DNA of 64,000 bases, from positions 26,904,671 to 26,968,670 of the forward strand of contig NC_133227.1 in assembly GCF_040436345.1 (NCBI RefSeq). The letters run 5' to 3'. Shown piece after piece: positions 46,746 through 58,199 of this stretch (positions within the stretch are counted from its first letter, which is position 1; every line of letters begins with the position of its first letter). The stretch is from Pagrus major (lineage: Eukaryota > Chordata > Actinopteri > Spariformes > Sparidae). A model generated the notes under the pieces. It was not told where the DNA came from. It was given only the letters and a program-made list of their open reading frames with translations, and searched no databases. The position numbers and the translations under genes are program-made.

Positions 46746-46920
46746 TAAAGATATAGTTTGACGAGTATTGATACCACTCTCACATTAGCTTAGCACAAAG
46801 ACTTGCAGCAGGTGGAAACAGCTAGCCAGGCTCTGTCAAAAGGAAACTAAATCTTCCTACCACATTAAATCTGTACCAAAAAAGCGTAAAAGCTCCATGT
46901 GTTGAAGTCTGTTTCCCTGT
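46746..46920. repeat. dispersed fish repeat (TTAGCTTAGCACAAAGACTTG type)
   Basis: Contains TTAGCTTAGCACAAAGACT, GGTGGAAACAGCTAGCC and GGCTCTGTCAAAAGGAAACT, the hallmark phrases of a repeat very abundant in spiny-rayed fish. Confidence 0.6.
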
Positions 46921-48084
46921 TGATATGTGGTCCTCCTTATTTTACCCTAACCCCGATCAGTTATATCTGCAGCACCTACCTTGCTACGTGTAGTCTTCTT
47001 ACGCCTGGTGTGTCAGGGCCGTCAGCGAGCGTCAGTGGCTCTAGTCGACGTGGGGCACTGGACGGCCCTTTTCGGAGGCTTTTTGGCCGATTGTGCACGT
47101 CCTTCTGGCTGTTCAGGTGAGCGGATCAGTGTACAAGAAAAATACTCGATTAGAAAAATTTGGTGTCAAAAAATTCTGCTTACTCAGATCAACGGTTTGT
47201 ATTTCAGCATGGAGGTATTTCCTTTCACTCAGGCACAGAATGTACAAGCTTGTTGGCCGCCAGCCGTACGTTCAAGTGCAGCTTTTTGGCGGAGACCGAG
47301 GAGACGTGAGCTGAGACGACAGTCGGCCTTTGACGCAGCTAATTCTTTGACGTCCATTCGGTGTTTCAGGGCCTTTAAGTCTGAACCGCTAATGACGATT
47401 TGGGCATTACAGGAAAACATTTTAATGGGAGGAAAACACTTGGGAACAGACTTGGCCCTGTGGTGTTGATCCTCTCATCCAACTCTCATCAACAGAGTAA
47501 AGAACCACATTTTCTTAAAATGTCCAACCAACCCTTTTAATAGTATTGGGTACAACTGGATCTTATTTTGTCTGGCATTGTATGAGGTAGGAATAAACCC
47601 TAGTAAGCTAACGAGGGCCAATCTTAAACTGCTCCCCCCAAGTTTGCCTAGTTATATTTAGGAGATGATACATGTTGGCGTTGCTCCAGGACCATCATTA
47701 AGCCCAATCATGTTTTTGCAAAGTCATGGGTTTGGAAAACGTTACATGGGAGAAGTTATCCTGTCTAATACTTGGTTGTGAAAGGATGTAATTCAAGCCA
47801 AAAAACATCTTTTCCTAAACCTAACCAAGTACTTGTGTTGCCGAAACCCAACCACACTAAAACAGAAAGAAAGTGATCAGTTTAACAATTTGTTCCACAT
47901 GGGATGTGAGTCCTGTACTTGTGCAAAAAGCAACATTAATTATGATATTCTCAGTACGACACTAACATGAGGAGGATTCAGTGGCTTTCTAGTTAAAGCA
48001 CAGTGTTCAAAATGTGCCAAGATGGCAATCTGACAGTCCACTGTGGGGTTATTGCTTCGGTGTGTGTGTGTGTGTGTGATATGA

Positions 48085-48200
48085 AGGAGGAGACAGGCCT
48101 CCACTCCAATTAGAAGCACGCTTACAGGAAACCAATTAGATGCTGAGCAGCCAAGGTCATTACAATTAATGCAAATTACCTGGCCCCTGCAAAGTGGAAT
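48085..48200. promoter_or_regulatory. homeodomain/octamer motif cluster, candidate regulatory element
   Basis: Within about 80 bp there are two CCAATTAGA sites, a CATTACAATTAATG and a perfect octamer ATGCAAAT (48169-48176) followed by TTACC. The density of AATTA cores is well above the flanks. Confidence 0.3.
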
Positions 48201-48232
48201 GGCCTCTGTGGCCTCTCATCTTCACTCTGGGG

Positions 48233-48375
48233 GCTTTTCCACCACTGTTCCGGTCCGAGTACCAAATTTTGAACCTTTCTGAGCATTTTTACTAAAAGGG
48301 GGCGTGTCATATTCGACAGGTCATCGCTGAAGCATCCTTGGTTACAATGGTTTTGATCAAAACTGGTGGAAAAGC
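48233..48375. repeat. MITE with 12-bp inverted ends (143 bp)
   Basis: The ends are GCTTTTCCACCA (48233-48244) and TGGTGGAAAAGC (48364-48375), perfect inverted repeats. The element has no coding capacity. A target-site duplication is not obvious. Confidence 0.6.
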
Positions 48376-48636
48376 AGGCTGGTTCACTGGAAAGCATCAA
48401 ACTTCCAAGAATCTCAAATTGAACAGGGTCAAGAACCAGCGCTAATTTGTGAAGACGATTAAATTAGGTGCACTTGGAATAATTCAAAACAACAAGCTCA
48501 GTTTTCCGACCACATTTTGTCCTTGACCTACATGGTAACTCGAGTCTTATTGGCTATAGACCAGCTGCATTTACATTACATTAAATAATTTGTCAAATTT
48601 TCATCAGTGTTTCACCATTTAACAGTGAAGGCCACA

Positions 48637-48638
<2 letters not shown>

Positions 48639-48668
<30 letters not shown>
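48639..48668. repeat. (CA)n microsatellite
   Basis: About 15 CA units. Confidence 0.9.
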
Positions 48669-48672
<4 letters not shown>

Positions 48673-49371
48673 GTGAGGCTGAAGCACACGCTGCCGTTGC
48701 GTCTGCTGTGTATTAAATTACAAGTATCGTGGTTAAGTATTATCAGCATGTGGTTAAATTATCAAGATCTCTGACTGATATACTGTGTATGTGTGTAAAT
48801 ATGTAGTATTTTACTGTTGTAGCTGGTCAAGGTGGAGAGTTTATATATAGTTTAGTCCATCGGTACTCAACCTAGTGGATGGACCCCATCCAGAGGGTCA
48901 AAAGATACATCTGAGGGGTCATAAGCTGATTAATGGGGCAGAGAAGGCTGCTTTATGTTTAACAGACAGATATGAGAGAGGTTTTCTCATCAACGTATTT
49001 GCTGATAAGTGAATCAGTGAATTTTCCCAAAATGTTTCTATTCCTGTAAGTCCAAAAAACTTTTAATTGTACTTATCTGTTCACACTCTTTATTGTATTT
49101 TATGAGTGTGTGTGGTGAGATGGCAGTGAAGTATCTGAATCTTGAATCAGTCCAAAAAACTCACTATTATTCTATTATTCACTATTTTTCATACACTAGT
49201 TCATCTTAGATTTTGTTTCCTGTTTATTGTTAAGTCTTAAAAAATAAAAGAAAATAGTAAAAATAAAAAAATCCAGTCCATCACAAATTTTCATTTCCTT
49301 GTCTTGTACAAGTAACAATTTAAAACATCTTTAACATATTTAAGAAGAATGACAGAAAATGTTCCTTGATT

Positions 49372-49465
49372 AATGACTTAAAGGGCCGGTACTGTATATG
49401 CGTAGGATTTTGTGGCATCTAGCGGTAAGACTGCAGATTGCAACCAACTGAATACCCCTGTTCTC
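49372..49465 (+). repeat. dispersed fish repeat (TTAAAGGGCC...GGCATCTAGCGG type)
   Basis: Contains TTAAAGGGCCGGTACTGTAT, TTTGTGGCATCTAGCGGTAA and GCAACCAACTGAATACCCC, phrases of a repeat common in percomorph fish. Confidence 0.55.
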
Positions 49466-49808
49466 AATCCTCTGATGAATTGATAAATGATAAATTAATT
49501 TCTGTCAGACAACTAATAAATCGACTTATTGTTTCTAGCTGCGAGATCGCCATCATCTGTCCTCTGCAGAAAAAGGAGGCAGAGTTTTTAAGGGACCAGA
49601 CGGCCGTTCCTAGAAGGCCAAGCCGGGCCAGACCCGGCCAGATGTGGCCCCTTCAGATAATTGGTCTCAGCTGATGGACAGAAGCAGCAGGCAGCCGAGC
49701 CAGCCCTCCCATTAGCGAACTCCCTGGATTCTGGCTCCTTAATCCGTTTTCAGCTTCACCTACTAATTCTGCACCGCCAGCAGTCCAGCCTGCACACACA
49801 CACGAGAA

Positions 49809-49990
49809 CCAGAGGGAGACAGAAAGACAAGGGAAGGAATGAGGAAGAAAGAAAGAAAGAGGCGGAGAGAGCGGGGAGGGAAGTTGAGGGGGGGATAAGA
49901 GGTTGCAGAGGAGGAGGAGGAGAGTAAAAGACAAACGTAGAGAGAAGAGTGGGAAGGAATAAAGTTGAGAATAGATGAGTGGGACGGGCC
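49809..49990 (+). repeat. 180-bp polypurine tract
   Basis: Almost all A/G on the plus strand, including GAAAGAAAGAAAGAGG and GAGGAGGAGGAGGAGAG. It explains several long proline/serine-rich chance frames on the minus strand. Such tracts can form triplex (H-)DNA. Confidence 0.7.
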
Positions 49991-52900
49991 AGGTGGGGGA
50001 TGCCTTTTTTCTCTTTTTTTGTGTGTGTAGACCTTGAGATGGAAAAATAATAATTCTCCTGAGCATAAATGTCTAGTGACCGACCGAGAGCGACACAAGA
50101 GGGGAGGAGAGAGATGGAGTGGGGGGGTTTCATCAGTGAGTGAGAGAAGAAGCCACGAGCAGGAGAGAGGCTTTCTGGGCTTCTTCCAAGCAGCTGCTGT
50201 GCGTGATAGCGGCCCATATTTCTCCTCTAGTGTGTGTGAATCGCAGTTTCACTCCCCGGCCATGTGGTGGATGTCGGCTGGCCGACCAGTAGTTGAAATC
50301 TGATACAGCCAAATAAAGATAACAAGGTCAGAGAAAGTCAATCTCGACCTCAGTCTGCTTTTGGAGTCTCTGGGGGAAGTGCACAGGCCGGCGTTCAGCA
50401 TGTGGGATCCACTGCTGTGGGATTTCACTGCAGACGCAGCGCTGATAGTAATCACAGCGTGCGCTCGATGCCAAAAAGCAACCAGGAGCTTAACATTTGC
50501 AGAGACATTTGTATGGAATTTGTTATTTGATCAAATGCACCCCGTTTGTACATTTCCCACATGGTGCGGCAGCAACGACTGCACGACCGCTGACTGTTCT
50601 CATCTCTGTGAGCAGAAACATGCTGTTGTCTGTTTTGCTGATAAATGGCAGTTTCACGCTGTCTTCTTCCATTTAAAAGACAAGTTGTCAGGAGTCTTTT
50701 CTTTGTGAAAAGGGAAACACATTTCTCTGTGGGATATGAGGGATCATAGTAATGGCTGTCAGCAACAGAGAGGCTCCCTAATACAGACATCCATTACAAA
50801 CCCTCAGCCTTTTGAGAAAAAAACACTGTTTTTAGCTTTGTGATGATGCATTTTTTTTAAATAGACCAAATTGTTTATGTAACAGAAGAAGAAGGAGAAT
50901 TTCTTTCGCCCATAAAGACACAAAAATGTAGAACCGCAACATTTGGAGATAAATGATTGTTTACCCTTCGACTCTAACTGGAACCATAATTTACAAAATG
51001 AAAATCAAGCTGTGGTGAAGAATACTTGAAACTAGAGATTGAGACCATAAACTCATTATGAAACTGTTTTCTGAGGTAATAAATCAAGTTAGAAGTCATT
51101 TTTTCTCATAAGCTTACATACAATCTGACTTATTTTTGAAACCGGTGGAGTTTCCCCCCTGCTGGCCATTAGAAAGAAGGCAGGTTTTACGGCATTTCCG
51201 CATCGGCTCCATCCATATTTTGTCCAGTCAGTGGCCAAGTGGGTGTTTTAGGAGAACGATAGTACAGTATGAAAGTACAATAAGACCCCACTGCTGTCGA
51301 TTAATTAAAAAAGTCAGGTAATTGGCTTCCTTTAAAAAATAAAATAAGCCAAGTTGAACCAGAATCTTCACTCAGCCACCCAAAGCTTTCTTTAGTGTGT
51401 TTTAAGCACACACACACACACACAGACACACACACAACACTTGGCTGTGAAGTCAGTTCGACTCAGCACGGTCACTAATCCCAAAATGACTGTCATGTGT
51501 CAGCTTTGTCAGAATTACTGCGGTACTGAGACTCAGTCTTGGCGGTAATTACATCATTTTCTTAGGACACATATAATTACAGTAATTCATGCTGTTGTAC
51601 TTTGGCTTGCAACAGCAGGCAGTTATTGGCCAAATGCTCTTTTGACTGCAGGTTCCAATATTTTGTAATAAATCTTCAGCTCCCATGAATCAGAGTTTAT
51701 CTCCAAGCAGCGCGGCGTAAATGCCGACTTACAGCAGTCAATATAAGAGTCATTAGGTTGACATTAGACTCACATTAAAGTATGATCACAAAAGATATCA
51801 AATATTTAACTGGGATATAAACAGCATTAGGGTCACATTGTTAAAGTACACAATCAATGAGTTACGGGAGGATGATGGAGGTAAAATAAGCAGCTACTGG
51901 GCCGGTTGAGACATTTGGCTGATCCTCCTCCCCAGGAAGATTTTCAGGAGAATGTTGGTGTCTTGTTCAGGGACTTTTTGTTGGAAACACTGAGAGTTAC
52001 TGTGAGCGTCCTCGTCCAACCTGCTGTTAGCCTTTTAAAGACTTTTTCAGTCCACACGCTTACTTTGTTTTATATCTAAATATATGCCTGATTTGTCTGC
52101 GCGTCAGCTCAACTCACCACGGCAGGCCTGGTCCAAAAGAGAAAGCATCTCTTAGTTCATCTTAGTTCCTACCTCTTTAAAAACAGGTTACAAATATAAA
52201 CTTTATTTATTTTTTCATTTTTAAAAAAAAAAAGACTCAGCTGGACACTGCAGATTTTAATGCTAATGTTACTCAACCTGGAAAAACTAAAGCATTTGTT
52301 GAGGACTATTTTAAGCTGTGGTTTAAAACACATCGAGAGTTGCAGTCTGTATTTCTGTTGGTGGGATTGTAAATGTGAAAGCGACTCAAATTAAACTACA
52401 GTGCAGGTGTTTCTGGTTGTGAAGGAGCATGTCGCCCAGCGGCTCTGTGGCACAGAGGAATAAGATATATTTTTGAAGTTGCAAGTACTACGAAAGGTTT
52501 CCTGTTGGCTGGTTGTTGTATTTGCACCATTGATTACATGTTGATGTGTCAAATCACAAGAACAAAACAAAGAAAATAAATAAAAACGATTCAGACTTGC
52601 TGACAAAATCACTCCAGAGGATGATGAGTAAAAAAGCTTTAAATAATATTGGCTGTTGAGTTTCAGCCATTTAGGCCTTCATCAGAACAAAGAACAAAAT
52701 GGCCGCCTTTGGGCTCGTTCACATATAGGTTAGAAAAAAGTCACATGATTAGTTCAGACAGTTTAAGTCAAACAATAGACCTTGTTCAGCGTGCAGGTTG
52801 GATTAATGGTGTCATTTTTCCTCACCTGAGCAGCACTTCTTGTATTCTGCTTATTGACATAAAATAAACTGGTTTGCAGCTGTAGATTTATAAAATCGGT

Positions 52901-54224
52901 GGCTGAAATAAAAATGCTGAGTACTCGACTAATCGGAAATGTTCGGCGCTGCAGGTCCCACCCCAAATGTTACTGTATCTTTATAATGTTTGTACGCTGA
53001 CACAAATTATTCCAACATCTAATCCGAGTGGACTACATCACCAGTGGAGAAGCTCATTATAAACACTCATGTAAATAAACACAAAATTATCTTTAACACA
53101 CATTTTTTACAGCTTTGATCTCAAATGTACAAGAAGTTAAAGCGCCACACGTAAAGGCCCGTGTAACCACCAGCTCCAGAAAAAAACACCTTTAATCAAA
53201 AACAGACATGAACCCCACCCCCCCCCTTCTTCAAACATGGTAGAACCAGGAAGTATAAATAGATACAAGATCCTGGTCAGATCCTTTTGCCTGAGGACCA
53301 GACAGAAGATGAGTAACACAGGTAAGACAGCGCCTTGATACTACAAGCGTGTTGGCAGTACTTAATGGACTGGTTGTGGTACCAGGCCCTGAATCTGATG
53401 GTTTGTTTGTGTTGCACTGACTTTCATGGCTGCCAAGAACTGCTGACTCATGAAACCTCGTATGTCAGCATCAGCTTCAACAGAAAGAAGTGGACGAGAT
53501 CCTCCATCAGCTGCTGTCTGCAATGAAGCAATCACAAGTGTTCTCACCCCACAACTGAGAAATGTGTTATAGAAACAGTTGCTTAAGTAATTACTGACTA
53601 AAATGTGCCAAAATAACACACAGCAGCTATTAGCATAGCACAAGACAAAGGCCCAATTCATTTTATTATAGGTCATGTGGCGTTTTGTTTTTGTTTTTCT
53701 CAAGCAAAACGCTCACCTCAGCAGAGTGGATACCTGCACTTGTGCTTACCGTGTGATATCAAGTGATTTTCACAACATCGTGACGGCTTCTGTGAAATTT
53801 AAGTTCGTGAAGGTGTGACTGTTTTGCCCTCACACGCCATGTAGGCAATACTCATCTTATCTTGTATGCGCTGTGTCTCTTTAGTCTGAGAGCATCGCAT
53901 GTGTAACACACACTCTAAAAGTATGATTCCACTGAAATGAGACCTACTTTGTGGACGGGAGTAATGCTGAATTGAAAAAAAATGTCTCTTTTAGTGTAAT
54001 GAAAGTTTTAACTGTGCTACTGGCAACGCATGACTGCTAATAAGGTTGGTCAGTGTAAATTCCTTGTTTTTCGAATGGAGTTTGGTGTGATACCCGTTGC
54101 ATACAAAATAGAACACTGTTTTAGGGCTACAATCAGATCAGTGGGTACAAATAAAGAAATCAGGACACTATTTCTATGTCATGGGATTGAAATACAACCT
54201 CAGTGACAGTCAGTGATGAAATGT

Positions 54225-54350
54225 TACTAATTACATGTACTCAAATACTTAAGTAAAAGTTTGAGGTACTGAATTCACCAGGTACTTTACTTGAGTATTT
54301 CCATTTTCTGCTATGTCATACTTCCACTCCTTCATTTGAACCTTCAAGCC
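54225..54350. repeat. dispersed fish repeat (ACTTAAGTAAAAGT / TTCCACTCC type), fragment
   Basis: Contains TACTTAAGTAAAAGTTTGAGGTACT and ACTTGAGTATTTCCATTTTCTGCTA. Relatives: 56025-56125 (inverted) and 59722-60015. Confidence 0.55.
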
Positions 54351-55569
54351 AGAATTGGTCCATGTTGTGTCACTAACCTGTGGCAGTCTGGCTGAACTGC
54401 GGTCAGTTTCGCACCACAGTGGCACACTGCATGAGACAGAAAGCCAAACAGTGATTCACTGGTGTGTGTGCTGTGGAAACACCTCCACTCAGTGAAAACT
54501 GAAGTAAAAAAAAAGGGCTACGACAACCCCGAAGTCAGTTTGACACAATAAACAAAAGCAAAAACGTGCAACATCTTGAGTTACTGTTTGTGATGTTTGT
54601 GAGTTTCATGGCAACCGTAATCCAAAAGCAATCAGATGTGAGCAGCAATTCAGGATTCAGCTTGTTGTTTTGAAGCTAGAAGGCATTTTTTGTTCTCAGC
54701 AACATTTGAAAACCCCACACGTGGTTTTGAAAGAGATGGTTTTGTCCTCCAGTAAAACATTGTGCAGCTGTAAAGCACCATATAGCAAGTTTAACAACAT
54801 TTACTACACATCATTCATATTTTAAATCACTGTCAGCCATTTTCTTCTCAAAGGTTTTTGGACTGGATGCATTTTTCCTCCACTCTGAGCAGCAATTACT
54901 TTTGATTGATTTTAGTATGATGAAATCAACCTGCAGAGATTGTTATCACATTTGAAATGTGTCTTTAAATAAGTCATCTATCATAGTGTGTGTGTCTGAT
55001 TTTATTGATTCATTGGAAGGTCAAAACATTACAAAGCGATAAACTTTGCTGATAACAGAAGCAGACAAGATCTTCATTGTGATGGATCTCGTGCAGCCCA
55101 GCCACTAGAGAAAGGCGGCTTTTTTGTACGTTCCTGCAAACAATGGATACATTAAATTAAAACGTTCAGATTACATGTATATGAGCAGACTTTTGTAACA
55201 GAAGGTGGTGGTGGTGTTGCACCGAGGTAAGATGGTTGCCAAGTGAGAGACAACTCTTTGAGATCACTTCAACTGGGGACAGGTCAGGACTGTTTTTTAA
55301 CAAGATGTCGGGATTACTTGCAGCCCTATTTATTGCAGGCCAGGTGTTTTTTGTGCCTAAACCTAACCAGATCTTAATCCCAGAATTACATAAAGTTTCA
55401 ACGTATTTGTATGATATGAAAGGCACGAAAGTATCATATCTGCGGTGTGCGTAAATGTACAATGTCAATATTTATTCTGGCGATGGCCTTGGCTCATTCC
55501 CTGGCCCTTGTAATTTGATTTACGAGCCATATACAGTGTTGTAAAAAGTACAAGAGAAAAAAAAAAAAG

Positions 55570-55857
55570 GAAAGGAAAAGTACAACCCAAAATGAAAATT
55601 CAGTCGTTATTTACTCACAGCCGCGTGAAGTTTCACAGCAGAACAGTGTTGCAGCATTCTCCTAAACAACTTAAGAAGATGGGGAGCTGTTTTAAAATGG
55701 CTCCATTTAACTCATCCGGCATGTCGAACATAACCCACGTTTCTGGAAGCCCTGAGATAACAAAATTGATCTAAAAAGACGCTATTTACACCGTAAACTC
55801 ACAGTTGAGCTTGTCAGATGGGTAACCTGCTAACACTTTTAGCTTAGCGGCTACAGA
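55570..55857. repeat. TTAA-type MITE, third partial copy
   Basis: Has ACCCAAAATGAAAATTCAGTCGTTATTTACTCAC, TTCACAGCAGAACAGTGTTGCAGC and TTTCTGGAAGCCCTGAGAT in the same order as the other copies. The right half is missing. Confidence 0.5.
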
Positions 55858-56024
55858 TTGGCCTAATTGGCCATGCCCATCATCAGATCCGATATTCAGA
55901 ACTTTATTGATGATCATAATTGTCTTTCTTTTTTATCTGATCGCTGAGAAAATAATCAATTTAAAAATGTGCTGCTCTGATGCAGCATGCAACTGCAAAA
56001 TAATAGTAACTAAAGCTATTAAAC

Positions 56025-56125
56025 AAGTTAAAAGTACAATATTTTCCTCCAAAATGTAGCGGAGTGGAAGTTTAACGTAGCAGAAAACAGAAATACTATA
56101 CGTTTACTTACTTTTCATTGCTGAC
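56025..56125. repeat. inverted fragment of the ACTTAAGTAAAAGT-type repeat
   Basis: AAATGTAGCGGAGTGGAAGT...AGCAGAAAACAGAAATACTA is the reverse complement of the core phrase at 59750-59800. Confidence 0.45.
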
Positions 56126-56139
56126 CAAATGAAAATTAA

Positions 56140-56760
56140 TGCAAAAATAACGGCTTCCTGTAAGACTGGCAGCTCATTACGCTCAAAACCTTTGGCATGG
56201 CCGTAGACGATGGTCAGCCACGATGTAAAGTACTGTGCCGGCTGCTGTCTTGTTGTTGAGGTGCAGCAGCTGCCTTAAAAAAACGCCCAGAGAGATAAAA
56301 ATCACTCATTAAGAGAGATGAAGGCTGCTGCTGCCATGTCCTAATAGACCCCTGCTGCTATTGTTTGATTACAGGGTCAGTATTGTTATATTACAGAGTC
56401 TAGGCAGTGCTTCTGAATAAACTACAGGTTTGGATGTAAACAGGCACTCGGTGTGTTTACAGGATGCAGCAGCTGCCGTGCAGGTTTCAGGATCAGAGGA
56501 GCTGCTGCAGGGACCCGGGGTGGCAGCAGCAGGAAACTAACAGAAGCGGAGCAGCATTTTGTTCATAGCTGAGGGAAGGCCTCGGTTTTGGCAGCGCTTG
56601 TTTTGTAATTGGGGTACACCAGATGGGCGGGGTTGAAGAGATTATTGAGATGTCTGTCGAGGAAGATTGTAAGTTTCCGCCTGTTTAATTCATGGTGGCT
56701 TTTTTCTTTACTAAATTCTGTCAAACGCTGACATGAAATATAATTGCGGCTAATTGCTGT
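56140..56760. promoter_or_regulatory. candidate regulatory element between pcbd2 and pitx1
   Basis: Two CAGCTG E-boxes in near-repeat contexts GCAGCAGCTGCC (56267-56272, 56470-56475), a forkhead TGTAAACA (56435-56442) and AATTGCGGCTAATTG near 56742-56757. Repeat-free, about 6 kb downstream of pitx1. Only suggestive. Confidence 0.25.
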
Positions 56761-57620
56761 GCCACCACGACGAGGACATCTTTCTTTTCATGAACGGAGG
56801 GTGCTGCCTTTTTTGTGCACCCATTAAACATCTGCGAACACTATTTTACTCTGGTGTCTTGGTTTCTTTACTCCGTGTCCTTTATAGCCCACTGCCTCTC
56901 GGTGGCATGGCCGTGTTCACCGTTCAGGGGACCCTGGGGCAAAAAAACAAGCTGTTGGGCCCCTGTTGAACACCCTCACAGCAGCTTCATTATCGACCAC
57001 AGGCGGGTAACACCAGGTTTTTGCGAGTCAGTCTGCCGTTGATCCTCAACGTTAAACTTGTTTATATTTTTTAATTATCATGAAGATTTTATACTGTACT
57101 GCAACTGCCACATATCATTATCTTTATTTAAAGAATAAGACATAATATTGCACCATAGCCTTCGTTGGTGGTCCCACGACACAGTGCACTTTCAGGTCTC
57201 TGGGGCAGTTGCCTGCTGGTAAAATTCAGACTTTACCTCAGTGGAGTATTGTTATTTAGATAATCTGAATAAAATAACTAAATGAATGTAGTTAATGTAG
57301 TTAAGTTTTAAAATGCCAGTGAATCTTTTTTTTTTATTCACACTGCAGTTAATTTGCAGTGATTGTTAGAAGTGAGGATGCTGTGACCTGAAGTTAAGGG
57401 GCTACAACTTACTAAGTTATTTCCACTCATGATCAATCTCCTGATTATTTCCTTAATTAATTGATTAGCTGATTTGATGAAAACATCTTGACATTTGAGA
57501 AAATATTTGTCCTCTCTTCCTTTAAGATGACTCCTTTCTCGTCCAACACCTCATCTTTTGTCCTGGTGTGTTTCTAATGTGTTTACACTCTGTATCAATG
57601 AGTGTGTCTCCTGTGAAATA

Positions 57621-57621
<1 letters not shown>

Positions 57622-57680
<59 letters not shown>
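57622..57680. repeat. (CA)n microsatellite, 59 bp uninterrupted
   Basis: Twenty-nine CA units without interruption, the longest simple repeat in the window. Alternating purine-pyrimidine tracts of this length can adopt Z-DNA. Confidence 0.95.
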
Positions 57681-57682
<2 letters not shown>

Positions 57683-57861
57683 CATAATATGTTCAATAAA
57701 GAGAAATAATCCTGTAACACTACTTCTTTTACGCATTTGAGTCTCTCCCTTCGTCGTGCCTCTGATATTTCAGGAGAAGTGGGGACTTCCTTACCCGAGA
57801 AACACTAGTTCAAATATTTACCATGTATAAAGCGTCGTGTTGAACTTTGCCCTCCAGGTTC

Positions 57862-58140
57862 ATGCGCGTTCACGCTCCTCATTTAAAACTGGAATCAGGT
57901 ATTATGGGTAACTTTTACGACCGCGTGCGCGCTTTGTTTTTTTTTTGTTACCAATCACCACGAGCCTCTGGTGCGCGTCCTCCTCTCGTCAGACTTTTTT
58001 TTTTCTCCCCCAAAATCAAAAGCGGGTAGATGCAATTAGAGGCGATGCGCGTGCCCGCGCCGAGTGAACTGTGCTGCCCCTCCGTGCACGCGGGCGCGCC
58101 CAAGGAAAGAATTCTGAGGCCGCGCGCGCTGCTGGTGTGA
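57862..58140. promoter_or_regulatory. CpG-dense island, no coding sequence
   Basis: By eye there are around thirty CpGs in under 300 bp, including GACCGCGTGCGCGC, GCGTGCCCGCGCCGAG, CACGCGGGCGCGCC and GGCCGCGCGCGCTG, in an otherwise AT-rich, CpG-poor region. No exon of a known gene is recognised here. It may be an unannotated promoter (for example of a noncoding RNA) or a Polycomb/enhancer platform for pitx1, whose stop codon is about 5 kb away. Confidence 0.5.
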
Positions 58141-58199
58141 CTGTTGCGACTTGTTATGAATGGTGAAGCTCAGAGAGAGAAACAGTGTCTGTAGGAGCG

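Larger units (their letters stand above)
45963..57600. other. pcbd2-pitx1 intergenic interval, no host gene recognised
   Basis: No exon of catsper3 (the neighbour here in tetrapods) or other host gene was recognised on either strand. Contents: SINE/MITE-like repeats at 46746-46920, 48233-48375, 49372-49465, 54225-54350, 55570-55857 and 56025-56125; a CA tract at 48639-48668; a polypurine tract at 49809-49990; and candidate regulatory elements at 48085-48200 and 56140-56760. Confidence 0.55.

Noticed and set aside
46981-47469. 162-aa plus-strand frame between pcbd2 and pitx1
   Set aside because: No domain, no neighbouring exons, and it overlaps other chance frames of similar length.
49653-50217. 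Three long overlapping minus-strand frames (111-153 aa)
   Set aside because: They are proline/serine/leucine-rich translations of a polypurine tract, with no start context or homology.
57551-57740. Frames made of CV or TH repeats
   Set aside because: They are translations of the 59-bp CA tract.
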